Program-made: the position numbers and the translations under genes | In this document: piece by piece, positions 35,453 through 45,400 of the stretch | Position numbering within the stretch: the first letter of the stretch is position 1 | Layout of the letters: each line of letters begins with the position of its first letter | The notes under the pieces: generated by a model | Seen by the model: the letters and a program-made list of their open reading frames with translations, nothing else | Databases searched by the model: none | Told to the model about the DNA's origin: nothing | Origin: Planctomycetota bacterium | Lineage (GTDB): Bacteria > Planctomycetota > UBA8108 > UBA1146 | Length of the DNA: 64,000 nt | Direction of reading: 5' to 3' | Assembly (NCBI GenBank): GCA_016776905.1 | Contig: JADHSM010000009.1 | Span: 1-64,000, forward strand

Positions 35453-36694
35453 CTATGAGGTGGTGTTCGCCATCGCAGATTCAATGTCTTCGATTGTTTT
35501 GGGGATCACGCCCGTCAGATTTACGGGGCCGTCAGCAGTCGCCAAAATGTCATCTTCGATGCGAACGCCAAAATTTTCTTCGGGTAGATAGATTCCAGGT
35601 TCAATGGTGATGATCGCTCCTTCTGCAACATGGTGATCCGGTTGAACATCATGAACTTCGAGCCCGATGGGATGTCCTACACCGTGGGGGTAATAATCGC
35701 CGTACCCTGCATCAGTAATGATTTTCCGCGATATTGAATCGAGTTCAGCGTATGTAATCCCCGGTTTGACCGCTGCTATGGTGGTTTCCATGGATTCCAA
35801 AACTATCGAATAGATTTCTTTTTGGCGTTCAGTAAACCGACCATTTGCGGGATAGGTTCGTGTGACATCCGAGCCATACCCACCGGAGCCTTTTCCGAAT
35901 CGGGCACCACTATCAATCACGACCATCGCTCCATCTTCAATGACGTCGCAATTGGCTCTGTAGTGAAGAATGGTTCCGTTGAAGCCGGATCCTACTATCG
36001 TTCCATAGAAGGGGCCACGCGAGCCATGGGCACGGTAAGCATGTTCGGCGGCTTCTTGAACATCGAATTCAGTGACTCCAGGTTTCAGAGTATTAAGAAT
36101 ATTCTGGAATCCCTTCGCTGTAATGTCTGCAGACTTTCGAATCATGCCTAGTTCGGATTTGGATTTCACGCTTCGTAACTGGGGGACTAATGAACTTCCA
36201 TCGGTCACTTTGAAGCCAGGAATCCTCTGTTGTAACTTTTGGAAAACTTCAAGATCAGGTCCAATCGGAGACTGATGGTTCACCAAAGGATGCAGGCATT
36301 TTCCATGCAATGATCTCTTGCAGGCCTGGAGTAGCGCACCTGGGAACGCTGAAACTCTCATCAAACTTTTGAAGCCGAAACTACTCCGAAGCTTGGAGTC
36401 GATGGGCCCCCTCCAGCCATCCCATTTTTCCAGCTCCGGAAGATGGGGTTCGAGAAACAGCATTTCCCTGCGAGCCGGATTTTGATCTCCTGGATTCAGT
36501 AATAGAATGGCACCCGATTCATCGGTGATGCCTGTCAGGTATTCAAAGTTAAGGTTCGGCCTAAATTCGTCATGAAGACCGCCTCCTTTGCCCGCGAAGA
36601 TCACGGCGGTTGCGCCTTCCAAGGTTTCTGAGAGTCGCTGACGTCGTTGGCTAAATTCTTCTTGTGAGATTTCTAGTGATTCCTGCACGCTCAT
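35453..36694 (-). CDS. pepP: Xaa-Pro aminopeptidase (M24B, prolidase-like)
   Basis: 413 residues from the ATG at 36694 (AAAGGAG 8-9 nt upstream; a frame extension to 36742 is ignored). An N-terminal creatinase-like domain (EFSQRRQRL, NLNFEYLTGI) precedes the pita-bread M24 domain. Dinuclear metal ligands are visible: Asp in VVIDSGARFG, Asp in GYGSDVTRTYP, His in YYPHGVGHPIGLEVHD, Glu in ITIEPGIYL and Glu in GVRIEDD. It removes N-terminal residues preceding proline in the cytoplasm, consistent with the nearby peptide-uptake genes. Followed by an HD hydrolase gene. Confidence 0.93.
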   Translation of the reverse strand: MSVQESLEISQEEFSQRRQRLSETLEGATAVIFAGKGGGLHDEFRPNLNFEYLTGITDESGAILLLNPGDQNPARREMLFLEPHLPELEKWDGWRGPIDSKLRSSFGFKSLMRVSAFPGALLQACKRSLHGKCLHPLVNHQSPIGPDLEVFQKLQQRIPGFKVTDGSSLVPQLRSVKSKSELGMIRKSADITAKGFQNILNTLKPGVTEFDVQEAAEHAYRAHGSRGPFYGTIVGSGFNGTILHYRANCDVIEDGAMVVIDSGARFGKGSGGYGSDVTRTYPANGRFTERQKEIYSIVLESMETTIAAVKPGITYAELDSISRKIITDAGYGDYYPHGVGHPIGLEVHDVQPDHHVAEGAIITIEPGIYLPEENFGVRIEDDILATADGPVNLTGVIPKTIEDIESAMANTTS

Positions 36695-36910
36695 GGATGC
36701 ACTCCTTTGGGGCATTCGTTGCCGTATTGGAGGAGCGAACAATAAGCCCCCCGATTCAAGAATGAGTATTATCTACGAATTCGAACGTCATGAAACAGGA
36801 AGAATCTCGTAACCCCTTGGCCATTTGCTATCGAACTGCGTATGCTCTGAACTTGATCAGATCGACTCCTTAAAGGACACTCTGAAGGAAACTCTGAATC
36901 GGAGGCACCG

Positions 36911-38158
36911 ATGTCAAACACTTTGAAATTGAGATGGGTTGCAGGAGCGCTTTCATTAGTGGCCCTGTGGATGTGTTCTTCGCTACTTTCTCTGCATGCA
37001 GGAAAACAACCGGATCTTGGATTACTGTCGGGGGTTTGCGGAGAATCAGGTGATGGCTGCGCTTCTGTGGTCAATGGTCAATGGGGGGTTTTTCCTCCCG
37101 GCGATGGAGACTCCGAAGGCCCCTACGAGGGTATTCCGGTCGCGGCTATTGGCTTTGTTTACTATGCACTTTTGGCGGCTTGGTACCTGTTGCTCGGTGC
37201 TCCGGATACCGGTAGAGCTGTTCTTTCTCGCTGGATGCTTTGGTTCAATGGCCTAGGGGTCTTGGGCTCAGTCATCTATATCTTCCTCATGCTCCAAGTC
37301 ATCGGCGATACCTGTGGACTGTGCTTGATCAGTCACGTGTGTAATGTCGGGATCTTTGCCATCGCTTTCTTCCTCAGGCCCGTTGGCGATGTTTCATGGG
37401 CGAGAGGAGAGCCTTCTCTAAGGTTGCTTCTTGCAGTGGGGGTGATTGCCATCCTAGGCGGCTGGATCGCTCAGTTGCAGATCTCCGAGGGAAAAGCGGC
37501 GGCACGATTTGAAGCTATTCAGGATCAAACTGAAGAATTGAAGAAGTTAGCCCAAGATGTTGAAAAGGTAGAGTCCGCTTATCGTGCGGGAGGCTACAAG
37601 TTTGGTAAGGATGATGTTCGGAAAGATGATCCCAAAAAAGGAAAGACGAAGGGATCCCGATATCAACTTGTCATCTTCTCAGACATTCAATGTTCCAACT
37701 GTGCTCGATTTGAAGAATATCTCGATGAAATCATCATGCCGATTTTTAAGGGGCACCTTGAAATTGTATGGAAACATTATCCGAATACATCTGAGCACAA
37801 ATATGCGTTAGCAGGAGCCAGCGCTCTCGAGGCAGCGAGGCTACAGGGGAAATTCTGGGAAATGAGAGAATACCTTTTCGAAAGAAGGTCTTTGCTGGGA
37901 TCTGTAAAGTGGGCTGAAGCCGCCCAATCGATCGGAGCTGAACCCGGAAAATTTACCCGTGATATGAGTTCTCCGGGGGTGAGAAATCGAATCAATGAAG
38001 ATGTTGCTCTGGGGAGAAAAGCTGGGGTAAGAGGCACTCCTGGAGTGTTTCTGAATCGTAGGGTTGTCAGCCGATTGATGCGTAAAAGCCCGGGATTTTG
38101 GGAAATACAGGCGGATTCTCTGAGAAGAATTTTCGAAGAGAACAACCGTGATTGGTAG
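36911..38158 (+). CDS. Vitamin K epoxide reductase (VKOR)-DsbA-like thioredoxin fusion
   Basis: 415 residues. Residues 1-190 are a polytopic VKOR domain: loop cysteines in SGVCGESGDGCASV, several hydrophobic helices, and the redox motif CGLC in IGDTCGLCLISHVC. A coiled linker (200-245) leads to a periplasmic DsbA/thioredoxin domain with CSNC in FSDIQCSNCARFEE and the cis-Pro region GVRGTPGVFLNRR. Such fusions take electrons from new disulfides in exported proteins and pass them to quinone. GGAGG lies upstream of the ATG. Its position next to Cys-containing secreted dockerin-like proteins suggests, but does not prove, that they are clients. Confidence 0.93.
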   Translation: MSNTLKLRWVAGALSLVALWMCSSLLSLHAGKQPDLGLLSGVCGESGDGCASVVNGQWGVFPPGDGDSEGPYEGIPVAAIGFVYYALLAAWYLLLGAPDTGRAVLSRWMLWFNGLGVLGSVIYIFLMLQVIGDTCGLCLISHVCNVGIFAIAFFLRPVGDVSWARGEPSLRLLLAVGVIAILGGWIAQLQISEGKAAARFEAIQDQTEELKKLAQDVEKVESAYRAGGYKFGKDDVRKDDPKKGKTKGSRYQLVIFSDIQCSNCARFEEYLDEIIMPIFKGHLEIVWKHYPNTSEHKYALAGASALEAARLQGKFWEMREYLFERRSLLGSVKWAEAAQSIGAEPGKFTRDMSSPGVRNRINEDVALGRKAGVRGTPGVFLNRRVVSRLMRKSPGFWEIQADSLRRIFEENNRDW

Positions 38159-38485
38159 GTGAGTCCTAAAAGACTTACAGATTGCTCGATTGTGCACTTC
38201 TATTTTATCGGTAGTCTTGAACGTAGCGAGTAGGGTGTTTCCGAGAACACCGGGATGAGGCCGTGGGAGAAATACCTCCACAGCAACAGTTAGTTTTGTC
38301 CGTTGAATCCTTCAACGGGCTGAACAGCCCGGCAGCCGTTCTTTTCTGTTTTTGAATCATATTATTGAAGAGATTCGATATATGAGGAAGAAAACTGAAT
38401 CATCCCTTCAGGTTTAAGAATGCAAATTTTAAAACTTTTCTAGGAATCATCCCGTCCTGACTGGGAAGTTTCCTGTTGGTGAAGA
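38159..38485. other. Intergenic region between VKOR-DsbA and a dockerin-like gene
   Basis: 327 bp without an ORF. It contains the hairpin-rich stretch annotated separately (38230-38355). The last 130 bp are AT-rich and should contain the promoter of the downstream secreted protein; no confident -35/-10 pair seen. Confidence 0.5.
38230..38355 (+). ncRNA. Candidate structured RNA or complex terminator
   Basis: Several perfect or near-perfect stems in a row: GGTGTT/AACACC (38234-38251), a GTGG...CCAC hairpin around 38263-38282, CCGTTGA/TCAACGG (38300-38318) and GGGCT/AGCCC (38317-38330). The last two overlap by two bases, so they compete, and GGCTG (38318-38322) can also pair with CAGCC (38333-38337). 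A T-rich stretch (CTTTTCTGTTTTT) follows. This may be a terminator of the VKOR gene, or an attenuator/riboswitch-like leader for the next gene. It matches no riboswitch class that I can recall. Confidence 0.3.
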
Positions 38486-39883
38486 ATGGCGAGGATTCTC
38501 ATGTCCACTAGGATTTTAGTATTCACTTTGTCGGTGTTTGGACTCCTCTTTGGAGCACAAAACGCATTGGCACAGTCTACTTTTGTATTTTCTGCAGCGG
38601 ATCAAACTGTCGCTTCATCTGGAGGACAAGCGAGTTTTTCACTCGACTTCAGCATCCAGCAGATAACGGGGACCATTGAGGATACGAGAGGTTTCTCATT
38701 CTCCTGTGGCCATGACGATACGTTATTGGCAGTGACCCCTTCCGGAACGGGACCCTACATTCCAAATACTTTGGGACCGATCACCGCTTTGAATGGCGGA
38801 ACTGGACCCGATTTCATACAGGGTGAGATTTTCCCCAATGGATTCACCTGTGGAGTGATTTACGCTTTCACTGCTCAAAATCAAACAATCACATACGAGA
38901 TTGCCAAGCCGGTGATCAGTGCTGATTACGAAACTTTACCCGGTGCTCTTACAGGTGTGACGGGTGATCTCTTGACTCAGATTTCTCAAGGAAGTGGACT
39001 GGGATCTCCTCCAACGGCAACTGTTGTTGTCATTGGGTCGGGAGAATCCGCTCCTGCTTCAGTTGAAACCTGCAGTGTCACAATTCAAGCGTCTCCTCCT
39101 ATCGTCTTCAATTGTCAGGTGGAAGATTCCGCAGCTTCCTTTAATGGTGCAAGTGGAACCGGATCAGCAACAGTGGGCCTCAGTATCTCAGAGGACATCG
39201 CTGCTGGAGGCTCTGCTAACCTCACCCAAGGATTTTCACTGGGTCTTTCCTATGACGCTCAGGTGATTGACGCAACTGGAGTGACCCAGGGTGCGAGTCT
39301 TTCTGCACTCGAGAGTGGTGCTGGCGCAGAGTTTTTCAACGTATCGTTGCTCGCTGGTGGATTAACCGTGGGCTGTATCTACGACTTCCAAGGTGTGTCA
39401 TTCCTCGAGTTTGGGTTACCTGATGAGGTCCTCAGTATCGATTTTGATACTGTCGCAGGCACCCTTGCCGGATCTGCTCCCAGTTCAGTGACTGAGACAA
39501 CATTGACTCCTGTAGAAGGCCTTGGCCCTACTGGCGTTACGTTGGTCATGGTCGTCGATGGCACTTCCATCCCCATGAATGGGTTGAGTGGTGTTTTATC
39601 CTTGACCGCTTTGGGTGGATTTGACCGAGGAGACTGCAATGTGGACGGTACCTTGGATCTTGCAGATGTGATCAAGTTGCTCGGCGGATTGTTTTCTGGC
39701 GACGCGCTCCTCTGCAATGATGCCTGCGATGGAAACGACGATGAAGTCATGGATATTGCTGACGCGATCGTTTTGCTCGGGGTTCTGTTTTCGGGTGATC
39801 CCGCTCCTCCAGGATCCGGAACTTGTGCTCCCGATCCGACAGAAGGCTCGTTGACCTGCGACAGCTTCCCAGCCTGCGAGTAA
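38486..39883 (+). CDS. Secreted protein with two cohesin-like modules and dockerin-like C-terminus
   Basis: 465 residues. Signal peptide ILVFTLSVFGLLFGAQNALAQ. A second ATG at 38501 (behind GCGAGGA) may be the true start. Two all-beta modules of about 140 residues occupy about 30-195 and 205-370; both show the shared pattern GFSxxxxHD/YD, GxGxxFFxxxxFxxGxTxGxxYxF and VxGxL...LGxPP or similar. The C-terminus has RGDCNVDGTLDLADV and DGNDDEVMDIADA loops, then the tail CAPDPTEGSLTC...CE. No enzyme motif. Followed by a strong terminator (39893-39962), so it is probably monocistronic. Confidence 0.8.
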   Translation: MARILMSTRILVFTLSVFGLLFGAQNALAQSTFVFSAADQTVASSGGQASFSLDFSIQQITGTIEDTRGFSFSCGHDDTLLAVTPSGTGPYIPNTLGPITALNGGTGPDFIQGEIFPNGFTCGVIYAFTAQNQTITYEIAKPVISADYETLPGALTGVTGDLLTQISQGSGLGSPPTATVVVIGSGESAPASVETCSVTIQASPPIVFNCQVEDSAASFNGASGTGSATVGLSISEDIAAGGSANLTQGFSLGLSYDAQVIDATGVTQGASLSALESGAGAEFFNVSLLAGGLTVGCIYDFQGVSFLEFGLPDEVLSIDFDTVAGTLAGSAPSSVTETTLTPVEGLGPTGVTLVMVVDGTSIPMNGLSGVLSLTALGGFDRGDCNVDGTLDLADVIKLLGGLFSGDALLCNDACDGNDDEVMDIADAIVLLGVLFSGDPAPPGSGTCAPDPTEGSLTCDSFPACE

Positions 39884-40263
39884 TAATTTCCGGCACCCCC
39901 GGCAGTTCATTCATGAAGTCCGCGATTTGAAATCGGGCTTTGAACTGCCGGGGGTGCTTTTTAATTAAATATTCATCTCCGTTGTGAATGCAGGAGAAGG
40001 TGAAATAGGTGTGATCTCGTCGGAATTGAGAGAGTCTCGATTCGGTTCTGTCGGCATTCGTTGTATTGCGGATTGAAATAACAAGTCATGTCACGCGATG
40101 ATTTCTGGACATGTTTTTCGCTCTTTTCTTCGGGATCGAGTGGTTGACCGATTTGTTCATAAGATGGATAAAATAGGTCTAACTCTGCTCCAGTTCGCCA
40201 GATTCATGGCTCGCCCGTTTGCAGAGAATTTCATTTGGCACAAATGAGGAGGAAACAGAAGTG
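39884..40263. other. Intergenic region with terminator and promoter of next gene
   Basis: 380 bp. The first 80 bp hold the long terminator. The remainder is AT-rich with no ORF; a GAGGAGG ribosome site just before the ATG at 40264 marks the end of the leader. No other structure recognised. Confidence 0.5.
39893..39962 (+). terminator. Rho-independent terminator with 17-bp stem
   Basis: GCACCCCCGGCAGTTCA pairs perfectly with TGAACTGCCGGGGGTGC across a loop of about 31 nt, followed by TTTTTAATT. It lies 10 nt after the stop of the dockerin-like gene. Confidence 0.92.
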
Positions 40264-42141
40264 ATGAATTCGAAGTCGTTCATATTAGGAATTGTAGTCT
40301 TCGCGCTTTTACTTTCTGGAGCACTTGTTTCGAAAGTGGATGCTCAAATCTTTGAGGTTTCTTCCCCGAACAAATTGGTACCAGTGGGATCAGGGAGTGC
40401 CGACTTTGATCTTGAATTCAGTATTCAGCAGACCTCGGGTGCGCTGATCGATACTTGTGGATTCTCATTTCAATTCAGTCACGATCCTACCGTTCTTCAG
40501 TTGGGCCCCTCAGGGGCTTTTTCGGCAGGTGCGCTTGCTGCCCTCGATGGAGGAGCTGGCCCAGACTTTTTTGATGGAGAAACTTTTCCAACAGGCTTTA
40601 CTGTCGGTTCCGTTTTCTCATTCTCTTTTGACCAAACACTTCAATTTGATGTACCCAAAGTATTGATAGCGGCTGAATATTCTGTTCAGCCCGGTGCAAT
40701 AGCAAACCTCTCTAACGATTTGCCCACGATCGTCAGTATGTCTGACAATCTGGGGTCTCCTCCTATCGACAACTTGATTTCCAATTGTGGAGGAAACACT
40801 GAAACTCTTATTGGGACTGACTGCATCGTTACGTTACAACCTGCGCCACCCTTGGATTTCCAAATCTCATCTGGAGACCAGACCCTTTTGGCTTCAGAGG
40901 TGATATCGAATGGCCTCCAGGTGGAATTCTCACTGATTCAGATTCCGGATGTTCCTGCGGATATTACACCTACGAATGGATTCAGTTTTGCCTATGGGCA
41001 TGACTCGAGTTTGTTCAGTGCCGATGCGGTGCTTCTAGGCCTTGATCTAGCAGGCCTGGATAGCGGAGCCGGTCCCGCTTTCTTCCAGGAGAGCCTGTTT
41101 GCCACAGGTGCCGCTGTGGGTTGCCTGTATGATTTCCAAGTCCAGGAAACCATCACCTTTGACAACTCTTTGCACGTGGCGACTTTTATATACAGTGCTG
41201 TTGCAGGGGCTTTGGATAATCTATCTGACACTCTTGTTACGAATCTGGAGATCTCGACAGTGCTGGGTACGCCTGCAATAGATAGCGTTGTCGTGGTCGA
41301 TGGTGGAACTGCGATTCCCGCCAGCGTTCTTCCTGTTCAAGTCTCTATCGAGCCCACTCCCGCTTTTTCATTGAGTGCACCTCTCCAAGAAGGATCGTTC
41401 TCAACTGGGAGTGGTTCCGGCAGTTTTACGGTTCTTATGGAGCTTGTTGAAGAATCGACGAACCCGGGTTTCCCGAGCGACACCCAAGGATTTTCCATCG
41501 GCTTAGGACATGATTCTGCACTTTTGGAAGCTACTGGAGGAGGAGTTGGACCCGCGTTATCTGTTTTAAACAGTGGCACCGGACCTGATTTCTTTGATAC
41601 GAATCTCTACACGGATGGCATCACCTTTGGATGTGTTTTTTCTTTCACTAATCCAGCGGTCAATACCCTCGCCTTCGACACAGCACAGGCGATTGTTGAG
41701 GCGAGTTATCAAACAGTGCCCGGCGCATTTGTCGGTGAGACAGATCCGGTCTCCACAAGTTTACAAGCCAACAACAATTTGGGATCACCTCCTGTTGAGC
41801 AAGTGATCGTTGTGAATAGCCAGTCTCAAAATCTGTTCGTCGCAGGGTGCTCAGTTCTTCTCAGCCCAGGGGGCGGATTTGATCGTGGGGACTGTAACAA
41901 TGATGGATCATTTGATATTGCAGATGGAGTCAGCTTACTTTCATTCCTATTCTTGTCCGGGTCGGTCAGTTGTTTGAATGCTTGTGACAATAATGACGAC
42001 GAGGGGGTCGATATTGCAGACGCGGTCAGCGCTCTCGCCGCCCTCTTTACAGGAGGTCCTGCTCCTCCTGGAAATGGTACTTGTGGTCCCGATTCAACTC
42101 CCGGACCACTGACCTGCGACTCCTTTAGCTCATGTTTGTAA
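40264..42141 (+). CDS. Secreted protein with three cohesin-like modules and dockerin-like C-terminus
   Basis: 625 residues from the ATG at 40264 (GAGGAGG about 10 nt upstream; the frame is open to a TTG at 40219). Signal peptide FILGIVVFALLLSGALVSKVDAQ. Three modules of about 150-170 residues carry the shared signatures GFSFQFSHDPTVL / GFSFAYGHDSSLF / GFSIGLGHDSALL, then GAGPDFFDGETF / GAGPAFFQESLF / GTGPDFFDTNLY and a (T/A)xGxxF/YxF strand. Each ends in LG(S/T)PP/A with a VVV strand. C-terminus: RGDCNNDGSFDIADG and DNNDDEGVDIADA with tail CGPDSTPGPLTC...CL. Sister of the genes on either side, suggesting tandem duplication. Confidence 0.8.
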   Translation: MNSKSFILGIVVFALLLSGALVSKVDAQIFEVSSPNKLVPVGSGSADFDLEFSIQQTSGALIDTCGFSFQFSHDPTVLQLGPSGAFSAGALAALDGGAGPDFFDGETFPTGFTVGSVFSFSFDQTLQFDVPKVLIAAEYSVQPGAIANLSNDLPTIVSMSDNLGSPPIDNLISNCGGNTETLIGTDCIVTLQPAPPLDFQISSGDQTLLASEVISNGLQVEFSLIQIPDVPADITPTNGFSFAYGHDSSLFSADAVLLGLDLAGLDSGAGPAFFQESLFATGAAVGCLYDFQVQETITFDNSLHVATFIYSAVAGALDNLSDTLVTNLEISTVLGTPAIDSVVVVDGGTAIPASVLPVQVSIEPTPAFSLSAPLQEGSFSTGSGSGSFTVLMELVEESTNPGFPSDTQGFSIGLGHDSALLEATGGGVGPALSVLNSGTGPDFFDTNLYTDGITFGCVFSFTNPAVNTLAFDTAQAIVEASYQTVPGAFVGETDPVSTSLQANNNLGSPPVEQVIVVNSQSQNLFVAGCSVLLSPGGGFDRGDCNNDGSFDIADGVSLLSFLFLSGSVSCLNACDNNDDEGVDIADAVSALAALFTGGPAPPGNGTCGPDSTPGPLTCDSFSSCL

Positions 42142-42478
42142 CGAAAAGTCCCGGAACGCCGTAATGCGGCCAATCTTCACGGATAATGCCGTCAGGCACG
42201 GGATAAATGACAGTTTTTGTGTCTAGAAATCTGATCATAAAGCGGCGCTGTCATGCAGTGTTTGCTCAGCCGCTTCGGAGAGCCTAGCATAGAGTAATTC
42301 CAGACTTCGGGTTAGGCCCGAGGTACTGGAGATGGATTTTGTTATGTTGGGCTGCAATCTGTTCATTTAATGCTCCTTGGGCATGGGTTTCAAGAAACCC
42401 GTGCTTCTTGAAGGTGTTGTTAGAGTGTGGAACAGATGCATTTTGAGTGGAAAAACATTAATTCTAGTGAGGGCCAAA
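42142..42478. other. Intergenic region upstream of the M4 protease gene
   Basis: 337 bp. It contains an imperfect hairpin around 42300-42331 (CCAG...TTCGGG/CCCGAG...CTGG) and a GCGGC...GCCGC pair near 42241-42273. No ORF with support and no T-tract terminator after the upstream gene. Confidence 0.4.
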
Positions 42479-45400
42479 TTGAAGAACTATCGCTTCTTAT
42501 TCAGTCTTTTATTCGCAGGGTTCGTCTCCTTTTGTCTACCCGTAGGGAGTCATACTCTGGAGGCGCAGCAATTTTCAAACAATGCAGAAGGCATAGAGTC
42601 TTTCCGTTCCCCTGCGACAGGCAAGATCCATTTGGTGAGTGGTGCCGGCGGAAAAGGGCTTCCATTGCCAGAAGGTGTTGAGCCCGATCTTTCAGATCCA
42701 CTTCAGGCCCTTCGTTTTCATGGACAACAGTTCGGGATCAATTTCCCTGAAGTTCAATTGAAGAAAATAAGAACCGAGAAGTGTTCTTTAGGTCAGATCC
42801 ACCACACATTCCATCAGGTATATAACGGTGTGCCTGTTCTCACAGGGGTCATCAAAGTGCACTTGGCGAACGATGGAACTCCATTGACCATCAATGGAGA
42901 TTTTTACAATGTGCCCAAGAAGTTAGAAATCGCGCCAAAGATTCTTGCAGAGCAGGCTGTTGAGCTTGCCGCTCAAGAACTTGGGCAGGAATTTTTAGTG
43001 GAGACGGCTCCTGCTCAGTTGGTCATCGCAAATCCTGGCTGGTGGGGAGACGACCCCATCGCTACTCCTGTGTTGGCTCATCATCTCGTTGCTGAAGGCG
43101 ATGACATGTTGGCGGAGAACATTCTTGTGGATGCCAGAACTGGCGTGGTTCTCGATCACTGGCCGGCAGTACATAGCGCACTGATCCGTGAGATTTATGA
43201 CGGGTCGGGAGGTGGAGGGCTTCCGGGAGTACTTGCTAGAACAGAAGGATCCGCTCCATCCGGAATTCTTGATATCGACAACTCCTACGATACATGTGGA
43301 GATCTTTATCGTGTTCTTTCCGATTCTCTGGGTAGAGATAGCCTCGACGGATTCGGTGGCTCGATGATTATCACCGCCAATTGGAATGACAATATTTGTC
43401 CCAATGCTATATGGAACGGGACTCAAGGCGCATTCTGTAATGGGCTGGGCACAGACGATGTGATTGCCCACGAGCTCGCTCATGGATTGACACAATTCAC
43501 AGCAAACCTGATTTACCAAAATCAGTCTGGGCAGCTGAATGAAGCCATGTCAGATATTTTTGGTGAAGCTATCGATCTCTGGAACGGTGACGTTTCAGAA
43601 ATCGGAACTCCGGGTGGAACACCTTGGCCTAATCCTGGCACGAGTGGATCTGGCTTGGACACTCCAAATAATGCCAGAACCGGGTGTGGTGATGGTTCTG
43701 CTCGTTGGAGGATGGGTGAAGAATCAAGTCTAGGTGCTATTCGGGATATGATGTTCCCGGAGTGCTTTAACGATCCACCGAGCACTACTGATCCGCTCTA
43801 TAACCAAAATGCTTGTGGTCCATTTGATAATGGTGGCGTGCATATCGGTAGTGGAGTCTTGAATCATTCATTTGCCATTTTGGTCGATGGTAAAACCTAT
43901 AATGGTCAAACGATCACACCGATTGGGCTGACAAAAGCAACAGCGGTTTACTTCCGTGCTCTGAGCGTCTACATGACTCAGGCCACAGATTTCCCTCAGG
44001 CTGAAACCCATATCAATCAAGCAGCGACAGACTTGCTCAACTCCAGTCCTATCGACCCTCGGACAGGTGTTTCCGGGTCAGTCTTTACACAGGCAGATGC
44101 TGATCAAGTTGCTGCAGTGATGACCGCTGTGGGAATGTCAGAATTGGTGTGCGGTCAGGTGCCTCCTGGACCTCCACCTGCGAATGATGATTGTTCGGGA
44201 GCGACTCCTGTTTTCATTGGTCTGAATGCCATATCGAGTGGAAATGCGACCACGGGAGGCCCTGGCCCTGATGACTCTGCTTGTCCGGGGACCGCTATCG
44301 GTGCCTGCGGAAATGACATTTGGTACTCATACTCTGCTCCCGAAGCGGGAACCTTGTCCGTGAGTACTTGTGGTATCGCGAGTTGGGATACTGACCTTCA
44401 GGTGTTCACCGGAACATGTGGATCACTCAGCCTGCTCGCTTGTAACGGGGACACAGGGGGTTGTTCGACGTTCACATCCCGTATTGAGAATATTCCTGTC
44501 ACTGGCGGAACCACATACCTGATTCGAGTCTCTTCATGGAGTGACGGAGTCACCGGTTCTGGTGATATGGAAGTCTTGTTTGTTCCTACCGGTGGTGGCG
44601 GCGTAGAAAATTGCACCAATGGTGTGGACGACGATGGCGACGGATTTGCGGACTGCGAAGATACAGATTGCAGCAGCAGTCCCGCATGTGTGCCACCCGC
44701 AACCGGAGATGAATGTGTCTCCGCTGAAGTGGCCGTCTTGGGAACCAACCCCTTTGATAGCACAGCTGCGACCACTGGAACCGATCCTATTCCGGACGCC
44801 GCAACCTGTGGTCAAGGACTCGGAGATATGCTGGGTGATATCTGGTACTCCTATGTTCCTGATCAATCGGGTTCCTTGTTTGTCTCCACCTGTTCAGCTG
44901 GAAGTTTTGATACGGATCTGGTGGCCTATACCGGCTCCTGTGGCTCTTTGATTACTTTGGGCTGTAATGGAGATGTGACTCAAAACACTTCTCCGACTTG
45001 CCAGCAGTATTGGTCAGAGTTGACTTTGGATGTGATCGCTGGCGAAACATACTGGTTCCGTATCGGTGCATGGGGAACGCCTCATCCCGGAAATGGATTG
45101 CCAGGGCCGGGCGCACTGATCCTTGATTTGTCAAACAGCGGACCTGTGGAGAATTGCAGCAATGGTGTCGATGACGATGGGGACGGCCTTGCTGATTGCG
45201 AGGATCTCGATTGTTCTAACGATCCCGCATGTGTCCCCGCTATTCCGGGTGACGAATGTTCTACTGCTCAAGTCGCTATTCTGGGGTCGAATGCAGTGGA
45301 TAACACAGCCGCAACCACCGGAGCGGACGCGATCGATGACTCGACCTGTGGAGGAACTTTCCTCGGTGAGTTTATCAACGATGTTTGGTTCGAATTCACG

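Noticed and set aside
38159-38485. Known riboswitch (c-di-GMP, SAM, cobalamin, THF)
   Set aside because: None of the conserved core sequences of these classes could be found; kept only as an unclassified structured region.
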